From positions 1 to 64,000 of the forward strand of contig JAEEXH010000004.1 in NCBI GenBank assembly GCA_016291435.1: a stretch of 64,000 nt of DNA. The letters run 5' to 3'. The translations under genes and the position numbers were made by a program. Positions 49,390 through 58,849 of this stretch are shown here, piece by piece. Positions within the stretch are counted from its first letter, which is position 1, and every line of letters begins with the position of its first letter. This DNA comes from Oscillospiraceae bacterium. GTDB lineage: Bacteria > Bacillota > Clostridia > Oscillospirales > Ruminococcaceae. The notes below the pieces were generated by a model, which worked only from the letters and a program-made list of their open reading frames with translations, was not told the DNA's origin and ran no database searches.

Positions 49390-49839
49390 ATGTCTGCTAT
49401 TGAAATTACGGAGATCATTCTGCTGCCGCTGGCTGTTGTGGCACTGCTCGCACTGCCCGTCTATGCGGCAATCGCAAGAAAAAAGAGCGGCAAGTCCATG
49501 CGCCGCGCCATGCTCGTGAACATCTGCGCATTTGCGGCTGTGATGCTCTGCGCAATCGCACTCCCGCTCGGCGGCTTCGTCTCTGCGGATGAAACCGCGG
49601 AGGCTACTGCGGCTGTCAGCAATTCTGCGGCAGGTCTTGGCTATCTCGCCGCGGCACTCGCCGTCGGCATCGGCTCCATCGGCTGCGGCATCGCGGTCGG
49701 CAATGCAGCCCCTGCTGCAATCGGTGCGATTGCAGAGGAGCCGAAGGCATTTGCAAAGGCGCTGATCTTTGTTGCGCTCGGCGAAGGTGTCGCAATCTAC
49801 GGCCTGCTGATCGCAATTATGATCCTCGGCAAGCTCTGA
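49390..49839 (+). CDS. ntpK: V-type ATPase rotor subunit K (c-type proteolipid)
   Basis: The 149-residue proteolipid has an extra N-terminal hydrophobic helix and charged loop (ARKKSGKSMRR), then three further helices. The ion-binding Glu sits in the last helix (FVALGEGVAIYGL), and the repeat-like GIGSIGCGIAVGNAAPAAIGAIAEEP forms the preceding one. Only one helix pair has the carboxylate, so each subunit should carry one ion site. The whole sequence contains no Gln. The ATG at 49390 follows GGAGG. Confidence 0.9.
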   Translation: MSAIEITEIILLPLAVVALLALPVYAAIARKKSGKSMRRAMLVNICAFAAVMLCAIALPLGGFVSADETAEATAAVSNSAAGLGYLAAALAVGIGSIGCGIAVGNAAPAAIGAIAEEPKAFAKALIFVALGEGVAIYGLLIAIMILGKL

Positions 49840-50147
49840 TGCGCGGCTTTCTCATCAGCGACAACCGCGATACGCTCATCGGGATGCGTCTGGCAGGCAC
49901 CGAGGGCGTGATCGCGCATGAGCCGCAGGAGGTGCTCGACGCACTGCGGCAGGCAATGCACGAGACGGATATCGCTGTCATCTATCTCACGGAGAAGCTC
50001 GCAAATCTCTGCGCCGCAGAGGTACAGGAGATCAAGGAGCGCGGCTCCGTGCCGCTGCTGGTCATCATCCCCGACCGCCACGGCAAGTCGGATATGACCG
50101 GCGCAATCTCCCGCTATCTGGCGGAAACTGTCGGAATTCACATTTGA
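49839..50147 (+). CDS. ntpG: V-type ATPase subunit F (central axle)
   Basis: The 102-residue protein has the alternating alpha/beta fold of subunit F: FLISDNRDTLIGMRLAGTEGV, then DIAVIYLTEKLA and SVPLLVIIPD. It binds subunit D to form the rotary axle. Its start overlaps the ntpK stop by one base (TGATG). The gene symbol follows Enterococcus naming, where this subunit is NtpG. Confidence 0.9.
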   Translation: MRGFLISDNRDTLIGMRLAGTEGVIAHEPQEVLDALRQAMHETDIAVIYLTEKLANLCAAEVQEIKERGSVPLLVIIPDRHGKSDMTGAISRYLAETVGIHI

Positions 50148-50161
50148 TAGGACTGATATAA

Positions 50162-50773
50162 ATGGATGCTACACAAAAGCTCAGCCGCTTCATGGAAGAG
50201 GTGACAGCCGGCACCGATGCACAGATCGCAGCGGCGCGAGAAGCTGCGCAGCGCGAGGCAGATGAGATCCTGCGGGAAGCAGAGGCTCGCTGCCGTGCAG
50301 ATGCGGAGATCACGCTCAGCGCGGCAAAGGCGAAGGTCAAAGCAAAATATCAGAAGCGCGTCTCGCAGGTCGGCTACCGCGGCAAGACCGCGCTGCTGAG
50401 CGCACGGCAGATGCTGCTCATGCGGCTGTTTGCCGATCTGCGCGAGAAGCTCGCGGCATTTACCGGGACAGAGGCGTATATCGCGTGGATGACAGGGCTC
50501 GTGAAGGCATATGCCGCCTCTGAGGAGGCTGAGGAACATGCAGTCATTCTCATGCGGAAGCAGGATATGCACATGCAGGATGCACTCTTAAAAGCAATCG
50601 GCGTGCCGTGCAGCTTCCGGGAGGATGCTGCCATCCTGCTCGGCGGGCTCTCGATCGTCTCCGCAGACGGCAGACGCTGCGAGAACCACACGCTTGATGA
50701 GGCGTTTTCGTCGCAGCTCCGCAATTTTTATCGCAGCCACAAAATCGGTGAGGAAACAGGGGGAGAGGCATGA
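50162..50773 (+). CDS. ntpE: V-type ATPase subunit E (peripheral stalk)
   Basis: This 203-residue stator protein has a long charged N-terminal helix (AREAAQREADEILREAEARCRADAEI and onward). A globular C-terminal domain with a conserved VDG-like turn (GGLSIVSADGRRCENHTLDEAF) follows. It pairs with the G/H-type subunit at the head of the operon. It overlaps ntpA by ATGA. Confidence 0.88.
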   Translation: MDATQKLSRFMEEVTAGTDAQIAAAREAAQREADEILREAEARCRADAEITLSAAKAKVKAKYQKRVSQVGYRGKTALLSARQMLLMRLFADLREKLAAFTGTEAYIAWMTGLVKAYAASEEAEEHAVILMRKQDMHMQDALLKAIGVPCSFREDAAILLGGLSIVSADGRRCENHTLDEAFSSQLRNFYRSHKIGEETGGEA

Positions 50774-52551
50774 TGCAGCAGCAACCGGTCATTTTCAGCG
50801 TCAACGGCCCTGTTGTCAAAGTCCGCAATCAGAATATCTTTTCGATGATGGAGATGGTCTATGTCGGCAGCCGCCGCCTGATCGGTGAGGTCATCGGTCT
50901 GACGGACACCGAAACGACCATCCAGGTCTATGAAAGCACCTCGGGGCTGCGCACCGGCGAGCCGGTCGAACCCACGGGTGCCCCGATGTCGGTCACACTG
51001 GGTCCCGGCATCATGACAAATATCTTTGACGGCATCGAACGCCCGCTCCGCGCACTGGAATCCGCTTCCGGCGCATTCATCGGAGACGGGCTCGATGTGC
51101 CGATTCTCGATACCGAAAAGCAGTATGATGTCACCGTCAAGGTACGGGTCGGCACGATGCTTCAGGGCGGCGAGGTCTATGCCTCCTGCCCCGAGACCTC
51201 TGTGATTCTGCACCTCTGCATGATCCCGCCGAACCTTTCCGGCAAGGTGGTCTATGCAGCGCCGGACGGCAAATACTGCATCAATGATGAAATTCTGCGG
51301 CTGGAGGATGCCGCCGGCAGAGTCCATTCCCTGACGCTCTGCCAGAAGTGGCCGATCCGCCGCGCAAGACCCGCCGCAAGGCGCCTTGCCCCCTCCCGCC
51401 CGATGATCACCGGGCAGCGTGTGCTCGACACGCTTTTCCCGATTGCACGCGGCGGCACAGCGGCGATCCCCGGCGGCTTCGGCACCGGCAAGACCATGAC
51501 GCAGCACCAGATTGCAAAGTGGTGCGATGCGGATATCATCGTCTATATCGGATGCGGCGAGCGCGGCAATGAGATGACGCAGGTGCTTGAGGAATTCACC
51601 GCGCTGAAGGACCCGCGCACGGGCAAATCCCTGATGGAGCGCACCGTGCTCATCGCAAACACCTCCAATATGCCGGTGGCAGCGCGTGAAGCGTCCATCT
51701 ACACAGGCATCACCCTCGCGGAGTATTACCGTGACATGGGCTATCATATCGCAATCATGGCAGACTCGACCTCCCGCTGGGCGGAAGCGCTCCGCGAAAT
51801 CTCCGGCCGTCTGGAGGAGATGCCTGCCGAGGAAGGCTATCCGGCATATCTCCCCTCCCGCCTCTCCGAATTCTATGAGCGCACCGGCGCCTATGAGGTG
51901 CTCTCCGGCAGAGAGGGCAGCGTCACGGTCATCGGCGCAGTCTCCCCGCAGGGCTCCGATTTCTCCGAGCCGGTCACACAGAACACCAAGCGCTTCGTGC
52001 GCTGCTTCTGGGGGCTCGATAAGGCGCTTGCCTATGCCAGACACTATCCCGCAATCAACTGGACAATGAGTTACAGCGAATATATGGACGATCTCGCGCA
52101 GTATTATGAGCGGGAGGTTGACCGGCGCTTCATCCCCGACCGCACAGAGATCAGCGGTCTGCTGAAAGAGGAGCAGACGCTCATGGATATCGTGCGGCTG
52201 ATCGGCTCCGATGTGCTGCCCGACGACCAGAAGCTCGTCATCGAGATCGCGCGCGTGATCCGCGTGGGATTCTTGCAGCAGAATGCCTATCACGCAGAGG
52301 ATACCTATGTCCCGCTGAAAAAGCAGTTCCGCATGATGGAGCTGATCCTGCATGTCTATCACCGTGCCAAGGATCTCATCGCTGAGCGTGTCCCGCTCGA
52401 TGCGATCACCGGCAGCGGCATCTTTGAGCAGATCATCAAGGTGAAATATGACATTCCGAACCGCGAGCTGCAAAAGTTTGATACCCTGACGCGCAGCATC
52501 GACCGCAAGCTGGACGCACTGCGGGCACAGAGGAAGGAGGCAGCGCTGTGA
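50770..52551 (+). CDS. ntpA: V-type ATPase catalytic subunit A
   Basis: Subunit A carries the catalytic nucleotide sites. The 593-residue product has the Walker A loop GGFGTGKT in the context [19 protein letters not shown]. It also has [47 protein letters not shown] and the A-type insertion region after residue 110. It starts [11 protein letters not shown]. An ATG one codon downstream is an alternative start. The GTG of ntpB overlaps its stop. Confidence 0.97.
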   Translation: MMQQQPVIFSVNGPVVKVRNQNIFSMMEMVYVGSRRLIGEVIGLTDTETTIQVYESTSGLRTGEPVEPTGAPMSVTLGPGIMTNIFDGIERPLRALESASGAFIGDGLDVPILDTEKQYDVTVKVRVGTMLQGGEVYASCPETSVILHLCMIPPNLSGKVVYAAPDGKYCINDEILRLEDAAGRVHSLTLCQKWPIRRARPAARRLAPSRPMITGQRVLDTLFPIARGGTAAIPGGFGTGKTMTQHQIAKWCDADIIVYIGCGERGNEMTQVLEEFTALKDPRTGKSLMERTVLIANTSNMPVAAREASIYTGITLAEYYRDMGYHIAIMADSTSRWAEALREISGRLEEMPAEEGYPAYLPSRLSEFYERTGAYEVLSGREGSVTVIGAVSPQGSDFSEPVTQNTKRFVRCFWGLDKALAYARHYPAINWTMSYSEYMDDLAQYYEREVDRRFIPDRTEISGLLKEEQTLMDIVRLIGSDVLPDDQKLVIEIARVIRVGFLQQNAYHAEDTYVPLKKQFRMMELILHVYHRAKDLIAERVPLDAITGSGIFEQIIKVKYDIPNRELQKFDTLTRSIDRKLDALRAQRKEAAL

Positions 52552-53957
52552 GCTTACAGTATATCGGGCTGCACAGCATCAGCGGCTCTCTGGTCGTGCT
52601 CGACCATGTGAAGGGCGTGCAGTTTGACGAAATGGCGCGCATTGTGCTGGACGACGGCACCGAGCGCACCGGCAGAGTGGCGATGCTTGAGGGCGACAAG
52701 GCGATTTTACAGGTCTTTGAGGGCACAAACGGTCTCTCGCTCAGCAATTCCCGCACACAGTTCACCGGGCGTCCGATGGAAATGCCCCTCTCCGGCGACC
52801 TGCTGGGGCGCGTCTTCACGGGCGCCGGCAGACCGAGCGACGGGCTCGGCGAGGTCATGCCCGAGACCTTCCGCGATATCAACGGACAGCCGCTGAATCC
52901 TGTCTCGCGGCAGTATCCGAGAAACTATATCCAGACCGGCATCTCGTCGATCGACTGCCTGATGACGCTGATCCGCGGACAGAAGCTGCCGATCTTCTCC
53001 GGCACCGGTCTCTCGCACAACAAGCTCGCCGTGCAGATCGTGCAGCAGGCGAAAATCGCGAAGGAGCAGGGCGGCGAGTTCGCCGTGGTCTTCGCGGCAA
53101 TGGGCATCCAGAACGACGTCGCGGATTATTTCCGCCGCAGCTTCGCCGAAAGCGGCGTGCTGCAAAATGTCGTCATGTTCTTAAACCTCGCAAACGACCC
53201 GATCGTCGAGCGTATCATCACCCCGCGCTGTGCACTGACCGCTGCGGAGTATCTCGCTTACGAAAAGCATATGCACATCCTCGTTGTCATGACCGACATG
53301 ACGGCGTATGCCGAGGCGCTGCGTGAGTTTTCGTCCTCAAAGGGCGAGATTCCCGGGCGCAAGGGCTATCCCGGATACCTCTACTCCGATCTGGCATCGC
53401 TCTATGAGCGTGCGGGCATCATCGAGGGCAGGGAGGGCAGCGTCACGCAGCTCCCGATCCTCACGATGCCGAACGATGACATCACGCACCCTGTCCCCGA
53501 CCTCACGGGCTATATCACTGAGGGACAGATCGTGCTTGACAGAGGTCTGGAGCAGTCGGGCGTCTATCCGCCGATCTCCGTGCTGCCGTCGCTCTCCCGT
53601 CTGATGAAGGACGGCATCGGCGAGGGCTACACCAGGGCTGACCACGCCGCCGTCGCGAACCAGCTCTTTGCGGCCTATGCGCAGGTGCAGGATGCGCGTT
53701 CGCTGGCATCGGTCATTGGCGAGGAGGAGCTCTCCCCGCTCGACCGCAAGTATCTCGAATTCGGCAAATACTTTGAAAAATGCTTCCTCTCGCAGGGCTT
53801 CGATGAGAACCGCTCGATGGAGGAAACGCTTGATCTCGGCTGGACACTGCTTTCGCTGCTGCCGGAATCCGCGCTTGACCGCGTGGACGATCAGGTGCTC
53901 AAGGCACACTATGATCCCGAAAAGGCACAGGCGCTCGTGGAGAAAGTGAGGGAGTAA
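52548..53957 (+). CDS. ntpB: V-type ATPase regulatory subunit B
   Basis: The 469-residue non-catalytic subunit has the usual degenerate P-loop ([16 protein letters not shown]), [19 protein letters not shown], the [36 protein letters not shown] signature and a C-terminal helical domain. It starts at GTG with AGGAAGGAGG nearby, overlapping ntpA. Nothing looks altered relative to the family. Confidence 0.97.
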   Translation: MSLQYIGLHSISGSLVVLDHVKGVQFDEMARIVLDDGTERTGRVAMLEGDKAILQVFEGTNGLSLSNSRTQFTGRPMEMPLSGDLLGRVFTGAGRPSDGLGEVMPETFRDINGQPLNPVSRQYPRNYIQTGISSIDCLMTLIRGQKLPIFSGTGLSHNKLAVQIVQQAKIAKEQGGEFAVVFAAMGIQNDVADYFRRSFAESGVLQNVVMFLNLANDPIVERIITPRCALTAAEYLAYEKHMHILVVMTDMTAYAEALREFSSSKGEIPGRKGYPGYLYSDLASLYERAGIIEGREGSVTQLPILTMPNDDITHPVPDLTGYITEGQIVLDRGLEQSGVYPPISVLPSLSRLMKDGIGEGYTRADHAAVANQLFAAYAQVQDARSLASVIGEEELSPLDRKYLEFGKYFEKCFLSQGFDENRSMEETLDLGWTLLSLLPESALDRVDDQVLKAHYDPEKAQALVEKVRE

Positions 53958-53958
53958 G

Positions 53959-54570
53959 GTGGCAAATCAGGTATTCCCGACGAAAGGAAATCTGATTGCG
54001 GCAAAGCGCTCGCTCGCCCTCTCCAAGATGGGCTATGACCTCATGGACCGCAAGCGCAATGTGCTGATCCGCGAGCTGATGCAGCTTGTGGACCGTGCAA
54101 AGCAGCTCCGCGGCAGCATTGAGCAGACCTATGAGCATGCCTATGCCTGCCTGCAAAGCGCAAATATCACGCTCGGCGTCATCGACCGCTTTGCGGAAAC
54201 CGTGCCGATCGACCACAGCATTTCACTCGATACACGCACGGTCATGGGCGTAGTAATCCCGATCGTCACGCATCCCGACGATGCTGCCCCGCTGATGCCC
54301 TACGGCTTCCTCGACACAAACACGCAGCTCGACGAGGCGTATGCGGCGTTCTGCAAGGCACGCGATATGACGCTGATGCTGGCGGAGGTTGATAACGGCG
54401 TCTTCCGGCTGGCGACTGCAATCGGTGCGACACAGCGCCGTGCAAACGCGCTGAAGAATGTGCTGATCCCGCGCTACACGGAGATCATCCGCACGATCTC
54501 GGATGCGCTGGAAGACAAGGAGCGCGAGGAATTCACCCGCATGAAGATCATCAAGGCAACGAAGAAATAA
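53959..54570 (+). CDS. ntpD: V-type ATPase subunit D (rotary axle)
   Basis: The 203-residue helical hairpin forms the central axle with subunit F. It begins PTKGNLIAAKRSLALSKMGYDLMDRKRNVL, the conserved D-subunit N-terminus, and ends with RRANALKNVLIPRYTEIIRTISDALEDKEREEFTRMKIIK. The start is GTG, two bases after the ntpB stop. It closes the operon ahead of a strong terminator. Confidence 0.95.
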   Translation: MANQVFPTKGNLIAAKRSLALSKMGYDLMDRKRNVLIRELMQLVDRAKQLRGSIEQTYEHAYACLQSANITLGVIDRFAETVPIDHSISLDTRTVMGVVIPIVTHPDDAAPLMPYGFLDTNTQLDEAYAAFCKARDMTLMLAEVDNGVFRLATAIGATQRRANALKNVLIPRYTEIIRTISDALEDKEREEFTRMKIIKATKK

Positions 54571-54573
54571 CAG

Positions 54574-54616
54574 ACGCCCCCGGTACACTTTCACATGTAC
54601 CGGGGGCGTTTGCTTT
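54574..54616. terminator. terminator of the V-ATPase operon (bidirectional)
   Basis: ACGCCCCCGGTACA (54574-54587) and TGTACCGGGGGCGT (54596-54609) form a perfect 14-bp stem with an eight-base loop, followed by TTGCTTT. It also faces the leftward flavoprotein gene. Confidence 0.85.
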
Positions 54617-54635
54617 CCGAATATACAGTTCTCTG

Positions 54636-55844
54636 TCAGTCTTTCGCCGCGTTCCTGCCCGCCGTCTCCCCGGAGCTCCACGCCCACGCGAGATTATAGC
54701 CGCCGCAGTCGCCGTCAAGATCAAGCAGCTCCCCGCAGAAATAAAGCCCCTTGTGCAGCTTCGATTCGAGCGTGTTCCGCACGCAGCGCCCGTGAACGCC
54801 GCCCGCCGTGACCTGTGCCTGCGAGAATGCCGCCTGCCCCGCGACCGGGAATTCCCAGTGCCGGAGCAGATGCAGCAGCATGTGTTTCTGCGCAGCATCG
54901 CGCAAAGCCGCATCCGCCTGCACATTCGCGCTCCCAAACATCTGCTTGCAGAGCTGCTCCCCGATGCGCTTCGGCAGCACACCCGTCAGAAGCTCGCCGC
55001 AGGGCATGCCGCCCCGCACCGAAAGCAGGTCATCGAGCATCTGTGCCGCCTGTGCTTCCGTGAAGTCCGGCAGCAGGTCAACGGAGAGCCGCAGCTCCTT
55101 GCCGTGCATCGCCGCCAGCCGCGAAAGATTGAACACGCAGATGCCGGAGAGCGCCTGCTCTGTGAATTGCAGCTCGCCGGTCTCCGTCTTCATGGCGCCC
55201 CGGCTTCCGACCGCAGAGACCGCCGCGCGCACGCGGATGCCCTTCAGCGCACGCACCCGCTGCGGATCCGTCGGGACAGGGCAGAGCGCGGGCTTCGGCT
55301 CCGTGATGTCATAGCCCATCTTGCGGAGCACAGGCAGCAGATTGCCGTCTGTGCCGCAGTTCGGCGCCGCAGAGCCGCCTGCCGCGAGCACAACCGCATC
55401 CGCGTCAAAGCTCTGCGCCCCCGCAAGGACACGGTATCCCCTGCCCGTCTGCGTCAGCCCCGTCACGCGGGTGTCGCAGACCGTCTGCACGCTGCAGCGC
55501 TCTGCCGTCATGCGCAGGGCATCCAGCACCGCTGACGCCGCATTGCTCATCGGATAGAGCCTGCCGTCACTGTCCTCGCGGATATAGAGCCCCATGCGTG
55601 AAAAATACGCATCTGCACTGAACTTCTGCAAAATCTCCGCTGCCTGCGGGAGCGTTCCGTGGTAGCGTTCCGCCTCGAAGCCCGCATGCCCGAGATTGCA
55701 CCTGCCGTTGCCTGTCAGCAAAATCTTCTTCCCGACGCGCGGATTCCGCTCCAGCAGCGTCACCGCTGCGCCGTTCTCTGCCGCTGCGATCGCCGCTGCA
55801 AGACCCGATGCCCCGCCGCCGACGACCGTCACGCGGCGTTTCAT
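54636..55844 (-). CDS. HI0933/BaiN-family FAD-dependent oxidoreductase
   Basis: The leftward 402-residue flavoprotein begins RRVTVVGGGASGLAAAIAAAENGAAVTLLERNP, the FAD-binding dinucleotide motif. GKKILLTGNGRCNLGHAG follows, typical of the HI0933 family. The C-terminal region has VTAGGVHGRCVRNTLESKLHKGLYFCGELLDLDGDCGGYNLAWAWSSG, the family's closing FAD loop. Some members reduce bile-acid intermediates, but most have unknown substrates, so no specific reaction is assigned. It overlaps the upstream leftward gene by ATGA. Confidence 0.9.
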   Translation of the reverse strand: MKRRVTVVGGGASGLAAAIAAAENGAAVTLLERNPRVGKKILLTGNGRCNLGHAGFEAERYHGTLPQAAEILQKFSADAYFSRMGLYIREDSDGRLYPMSNAASAVLDALRMTAERCSVQTVCDTRVTGLTQTGRGYRVLAGAQSFDADAVVLAAGGSAAPNCGTDGNLLPVLRKMGYDITEPKPALCPVPTDPQRVRALKGIRVRAAVSAVGSRGAMKTETGELQFTEQALSGICVFNLSRLAAMHGKELRLSVDLLPDFTEAQAAQMLDDLLSVRGGMPCGELLTGVLPKRIGEQLCKQMFGSANVQADAALRDAAQKHMLLHLLRHWEFPVAGQAAFSQAQVTAGGVHGRCVRNTLESKLHKGLYFCGELLDLDGDCGGYNLAWAWSSGETAGRNAAKD

Positions 55845-56944
55845 ATGCCGAGTCTCCGCAGCTTGTGGATGCCGCCGCTCTCACGGAGCATCGCAGGGAG
55901 TGTCACCGCGCTGCCGATGATGATGAAGAGCACACCCCAGAGGATGCACTTGATGACCTCGCTGTGAACATCGGAGTAGAGATCATTCTTCCAGAGCTTC
56001 GGGAAATCCTTGATGACGCTGCCGGTCGTTGTGTGCTCCATCGCCTCTGTGTACTGCACATGACGGCTCTCCAGCTCTGCGAAGGAGGTGCCGAGAATCT
56101 TCTCCGCTTCCTGCCGCTCCTCAGCGGTCAGATCCGCAGAGGATTCCTTCAGCTCGGAATATGTCATATTGAACTGTGCAAAAGACGAGTAGTTTTCCTG
56201 ATTGAAATCCGCAATATCCTTTGAAATGTCGATCACCGGCGTCACGGCTGCAACAGCAAGCCCGCAGAGCACCGCAACGATTGCAGACGGAATTGTGATC
56301 TTCTTGCCGAATTTCTTCATGCAGACAAAGCCGACGAACATTCCGAGATAGCCGGTCAGATAAGAGACAAAGCCCATGCGCAGCACGATATAGGTCGCGA
56401 GGAAGACGGTCACTGCGCCGATGAGGATGCCGAGGATCAGGCCGGGCACATTGGCGCGTTCCTGCGATTTTTCCTCGCGGATATCCGCCATATTGCGTTC
56501 TGTGTAGGAGCGGCAGTCATCGCAGATCACAACGCCCTGTCCGTCAAGCGCATAGAAATCCCAGCCGTAATCTGCGCCGCAGCCCTCGCAGCAGGGCTCC
56601 AGCCCGAGATGTGCTGCCAGCTCTGTCATCGCACGGAGCATCTCTGCGGCGCCCTCATTCGACTGCCGCGAGGGAATCGCGACGGCAGCCGCCAGCTCGC
56701 GGTTCTGATAGCTGAGCTGCACGATGCCGGTGCGCGCCATGCGGAAATTGTCGAGCTCCGCCTGGATTTCCGAAGCAGACCGTCCGAGCGGATCCTTGCC
56801 GGTGACACGGCAGATCAGCAGGCTCCTGCGGGCGTTATACTGTGCGGTGACGGGGTAGGTCGCGTAGAGCCCGTAGAAGAGCGAATCGGACTTGTCGAAG
56901 GTCAGGCCCGTAAGGGCAGCGAATTTTTTTGTGTTGAATCCCAT
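55841..56944 (-). CDS. membrane protein with central zinc-ribbon (CxxC...CxxC), unknown function
   Basis: The 367-residue protein has a soluble N-terminal domain (about 1-165). It ends in a treble-clef-like motif CCEGCG...ICDDC (about 114-136). Several membrane helices follow (VPGLILGILIGAVTVFLATYIVL, VSYLTGYLGMFVGFVCM, IPSAIVAVLCGLAVAAVTPVI), then a helical loop and a last helix (CILWGVLFIIIGSAVTLPAML). The ATG at 56944 follows GGGAGA. It is transcribed from its own promoter together with the flavoprotein gene. I know of no assigned function. Confidence 0.72.
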   Translation of the reverse strand: MGFNTKKFAALTGLTFDKSDSLFYGLYATYPVTAQYNARRSLLICRVTGKDPLGRSASEIQAELDNFRMARTGIVQLSYQNRELAAAVAIPSRQSNEGAAEMLRAMTELAAHLGLEPCCEGCGADYGWDFYALDGQGVVICDDCRSYTERNMADIREEKSQERANVPGLILGILIGAVTVFLATYIVLRMGFVSYLTGYLGMFVGFVCMKKFGKKITIPSAIVAVLCGLAVAAVTPVIDISKDIADFNQENYSSFAQFNMTYSELKESSADLTAEERQEAEKILGTSFAELESRHVQYTEAMEHTTTGSVIKDFPKLWKNDLYSDVHSEVIKCILWGVLFIIIGSAVTLPAMLRESGGIHKLRRLGI

Positions 56945-56998
56945 GATGCTTCTCCCTATTATGTAATTTATCTGCGTCTTCTTCGCAAAGACAGACTT

Positions 56999-57027
56999 AT
57001 TATACCATAGCCGGCAAAAAAAAGCAA
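56999..57027 (-). promoter_or_regulatory. sigma-A promoter for the zinc-ribbon membrane protein and flavoprotein genes
   Basis: On the minus strand TTGCTT (57022-57027) and TATAAT (56999-57004) are separated by 17 nt. Confidence 0.75.
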
Positions 57028-57044
57028 TAGAGAACCGGCATATC

Positions 57045-57073
57045 AAAAACAGGGCACCCTTGCGGATGCCCTG
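57045..57073 (-). terminator. terminator after the GH25 gene
   Basis: On the minus strand CAGGGCA and TGCCCTG (57067-57073 with 57050-57056) form a hairpin followed by TTTTTG. Confidence 0.8.
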
Positions 57074-57085
57074 TCTCTTTGCGGT

Positions 57086-58357
57086 TCAGTTGTTGTTGAG
57101 CTTCGTGCGTGCCATAATCGCGGGATAATCGCAGTAGCAGTAATCCATGTCCACATTGCCGGAGATGCCGCTCACAGAGCCGTAAGGCGTATACTGCCAC
57201 ATGTTGTAGCTGCCGTTGTACGCGGGCTTGTTGGTGTTATAGTGTGCGACCCATACATCGTATCTGTCCCGCACGGCCTTACTGATATAGTTGTTGAGAT
57301 AATACGCCGAGCAGTAAATGCTGACATAGTAGCCGCCCGCCTCCATCTCGGAGCAGAATGCGTCCACGATCGCCGATACGCGGTCGATGCCCAGCGCAAA
57401 CTGGCTCTTCTCCTCAATGTCAAACGCGATCGGATACTGGAATTTCCTTCCGCCGAGCACCTGCATGCAGACACGCGCCTCCAGACGCGCCTCCTCGGGA
57501 GAAAGTGCATAGGAATACCAGTATGCACCGACCGGAATGCCCGCAGCGACCGCCTTGTTGTAGTTGTTGACAAACTGCTTGTCCGTCTGCGAGACATATC
57601 TGCCGTAGCCGGCACGCATCATGACAAACGAAATATCCTCCGGGAGCTTCGTGAAGTCCACATTGCCCTGCCACACCGAAATATCAATGCCCGTGCGGAT
57701 ATAGGGCGTCACAGGCGGCTCGGTCACGATCGGCTCCGTGACCGGAGGCGCCGTCGTCACGACCGGTGCCGCGACGGTGATCCTGCCGCGTCCGGTCAAC
57801 ATGGAAAGCTGGGAATTATCCGTGGCGTAAATATCATGCCGCGAGAGCGTCATCGTGTAGGATGTACCCGGAAGCGCATCCTCCGGGATCTGAAACGCCG
57901 CAGTGAACAGCGTGCCGTTGTCATAGCAGGACTTGAAGCCTGTGGTCTCATAGCTGATGCGGTGGCTCTCCGCAAACAGATTGACGACCGGATGGAGCTT
58001 TGAGAAGCTGTCCGAATCCACAGTGATATTGTTGGATTCATCCTCCGGGATGACCGGGATGAGCTCCGGCGAATAATCCATGATCAGCGCCATGCTGATG
58101 CAGCCGGGATTATCGGAGAGCTCCACGGAGACCTCGACAGTCTCTCCGGCAACCGCCTCCGCATCGGAGATGATCAGCTTGAGCGGTTCGGCATCCTCGA
58201 TCGCGCTGCGCTTTGCGAGGATATAGTCAAATACGTCGATCACGCCGTCGCCGTTGAGATCGGTCTCGGCGGCGAACGCGGGCACGGATGAGAGCAGTGC
58301 TGCGCCCATCATAGCAGAAAGCAGTGCAGATACCATTCTTCTGCCGGTAGATTTCAT
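57086..58357 (-). CDS. secreted GH25 lysozyme with a dockerin-like half-repeat and a cohesin-like domain
   Basis: This 423-residue exported protein has a signal peptide (ALLSAMMGAALLSSVPAFA). A single calcium-loop repeat follows (DLNGDGVIDVFDYILAKRSA). Then comes a beta-sandwich of about 140 residues with cohesin features (AVAGETVEVSVELSDNPGCISMALIMDYSP; NGTLFTAAFQIPEDALPGTSYTMTL). After a Pro/Thr linker comes a GH25 domain beginning TGIDISVWQG, with AFDIEEKS carrying acidic catalytic residues and IYCSAYYLNNY. GH25 enzymes cut peptidoglycan. The ATG at 58357 is preceded by GGGGGAACC. A 5' extension of 78 codons is unsupported. Confidence 0.85.
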   Translation of the reverse strand: MKSTGRRMVSALLSAMMGAALLSSVPAFAAETDLNGDGVIDVFDYILAKRSAIEDAEPLKLIISDAEAVAGETVEVSVELSDNPGCISMALIMDYSPELIPVIPEDESNNITVDSDSFSKLHPVVNLFAESHRISYETTGFKSCYDNGTLFTAAFQIPEDALPGTSYTMTLSRHDIYATDNSQLSMLTGRGRITVAAPVVTTAPPVTEPIVTEPPVTPYIRTGIDISVWQGNVDFTKLPEDISFVMMRAGYGRYVSQTDKQFVNNYNKAVAAGIPVGAYWYSYALSPEEARLEARVCMQVLGGRKFQYPIAFDIEEKSQFALGIDRVSAIVDAFCSEMEAGGYYVSIYCSAYYLNNYISKAVRDRYDVWVAHYNTNKPAYNGSYNMWQYTPYGSVSGISGNVDMDYCYCDYPAIMARTKLNNN

Positions 58358-58499
58358 GGAAATGGTTCCCCCTTCATGTAAATACCTTTGCTGTGCGTAC
58401 CGTATCTCTTTTTTCCGGCACACAAATAGCGCTGTGGTTTTTGCAGCCCCTATGTTCGTATTCCCCAATTTCTTTCTGCAAAACCCAATTCTTATTTCC

Positions 58500-58528
58500 A
58501 TTTTATCATAAAGCGCACGGGATTGCAA
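58500..58528 (-). promoter_or_regulatory. candidate sigma-A promoter for the GH25 gene
   Basis: On the minus strand TTGCAA (58523-58528) and TAAAAT (58500-58505) have 17-nt spacing, giving a leader of roughly 135 nt. Confidence 0.55.
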
Positions 58529-58635
58529 GTAGTTTCGGAAACTTTCGGCAGAACGACCAGAAAATATGCATAAGTCAACATTTCGCCGCATACTTTATGC
58601 AATTCACCGAATTCTGCATTTTTCCGATAATTCGC

Positions 58636-58664
58636 TTGACATTTCCGCCGGTTTGCGGTATAAT
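58636..58664 (+). promoter_or_regulatory. promoter of the tRNA-Thr gene
   Basis: TTGACA (58636-58641) and TATAAT (58659-58664), spacer 17 nt: full consensus. The mature tRNA begins 23 nt after the -10. Confidence 0.9.
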
Positions 58665-58687
58665 AATAAAGCAGTTGTGAAACAGAT

Positions 58688-58760
58688 GCTGTTTTAGCTC
58701 AGTTGGTAGAGCACATCCTTGGTAAGGATGAGGTCGCTGGTTCGACTCCAGTAAACAGCT
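58688..58760 (+). tRNA. tRNA-Thr (anticodon GGT)
   Basis: The 73-nt cloverleaf is complete: acceptor GCTGTTT/AAACAGC, D-arm GCTC/GAGC, anticodon stem CATCC/GGATG with loop TTGGTAA (anticodon GGT), T-arm GCTGG/CCAGT with loop TTCGACT, discriminator T. CCA is not encoded; the next bases are CGCG. Confidence 0.95.
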
Positions 58761-58764
58761 CGCG

Positions 58765-58798
58765 AAAGGGTACGCCATGTGCGTACCCTTTCTTTTTT
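58765..58798 (+). terminator. terminator of tRNA-Thr
   Basis: AAAGGGTACGC (58765-58775) and GCGTACCCTTT (58781-58791) form an 11-bp stem followed by CTTTTTT. Confidence 0.9.
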
Positions 58799-58809
58799 CT
58801 GCGAAGGTC

Positions 58810-58838
58810 TTGACATTTCTTCTGAAATGTGCTATAAT
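58810..58838 (+). promoter_or_regulatory. promoter of the tRNA-Pro gene
   Basis: TTGACA (58810-58815) and TATAAT (58833-58838), spacer 17 nt: full consensus, 11 nt before the tRNA. Confidence 0.9.
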
Positions 58839-58849
58839 ATGTCTGTTGT

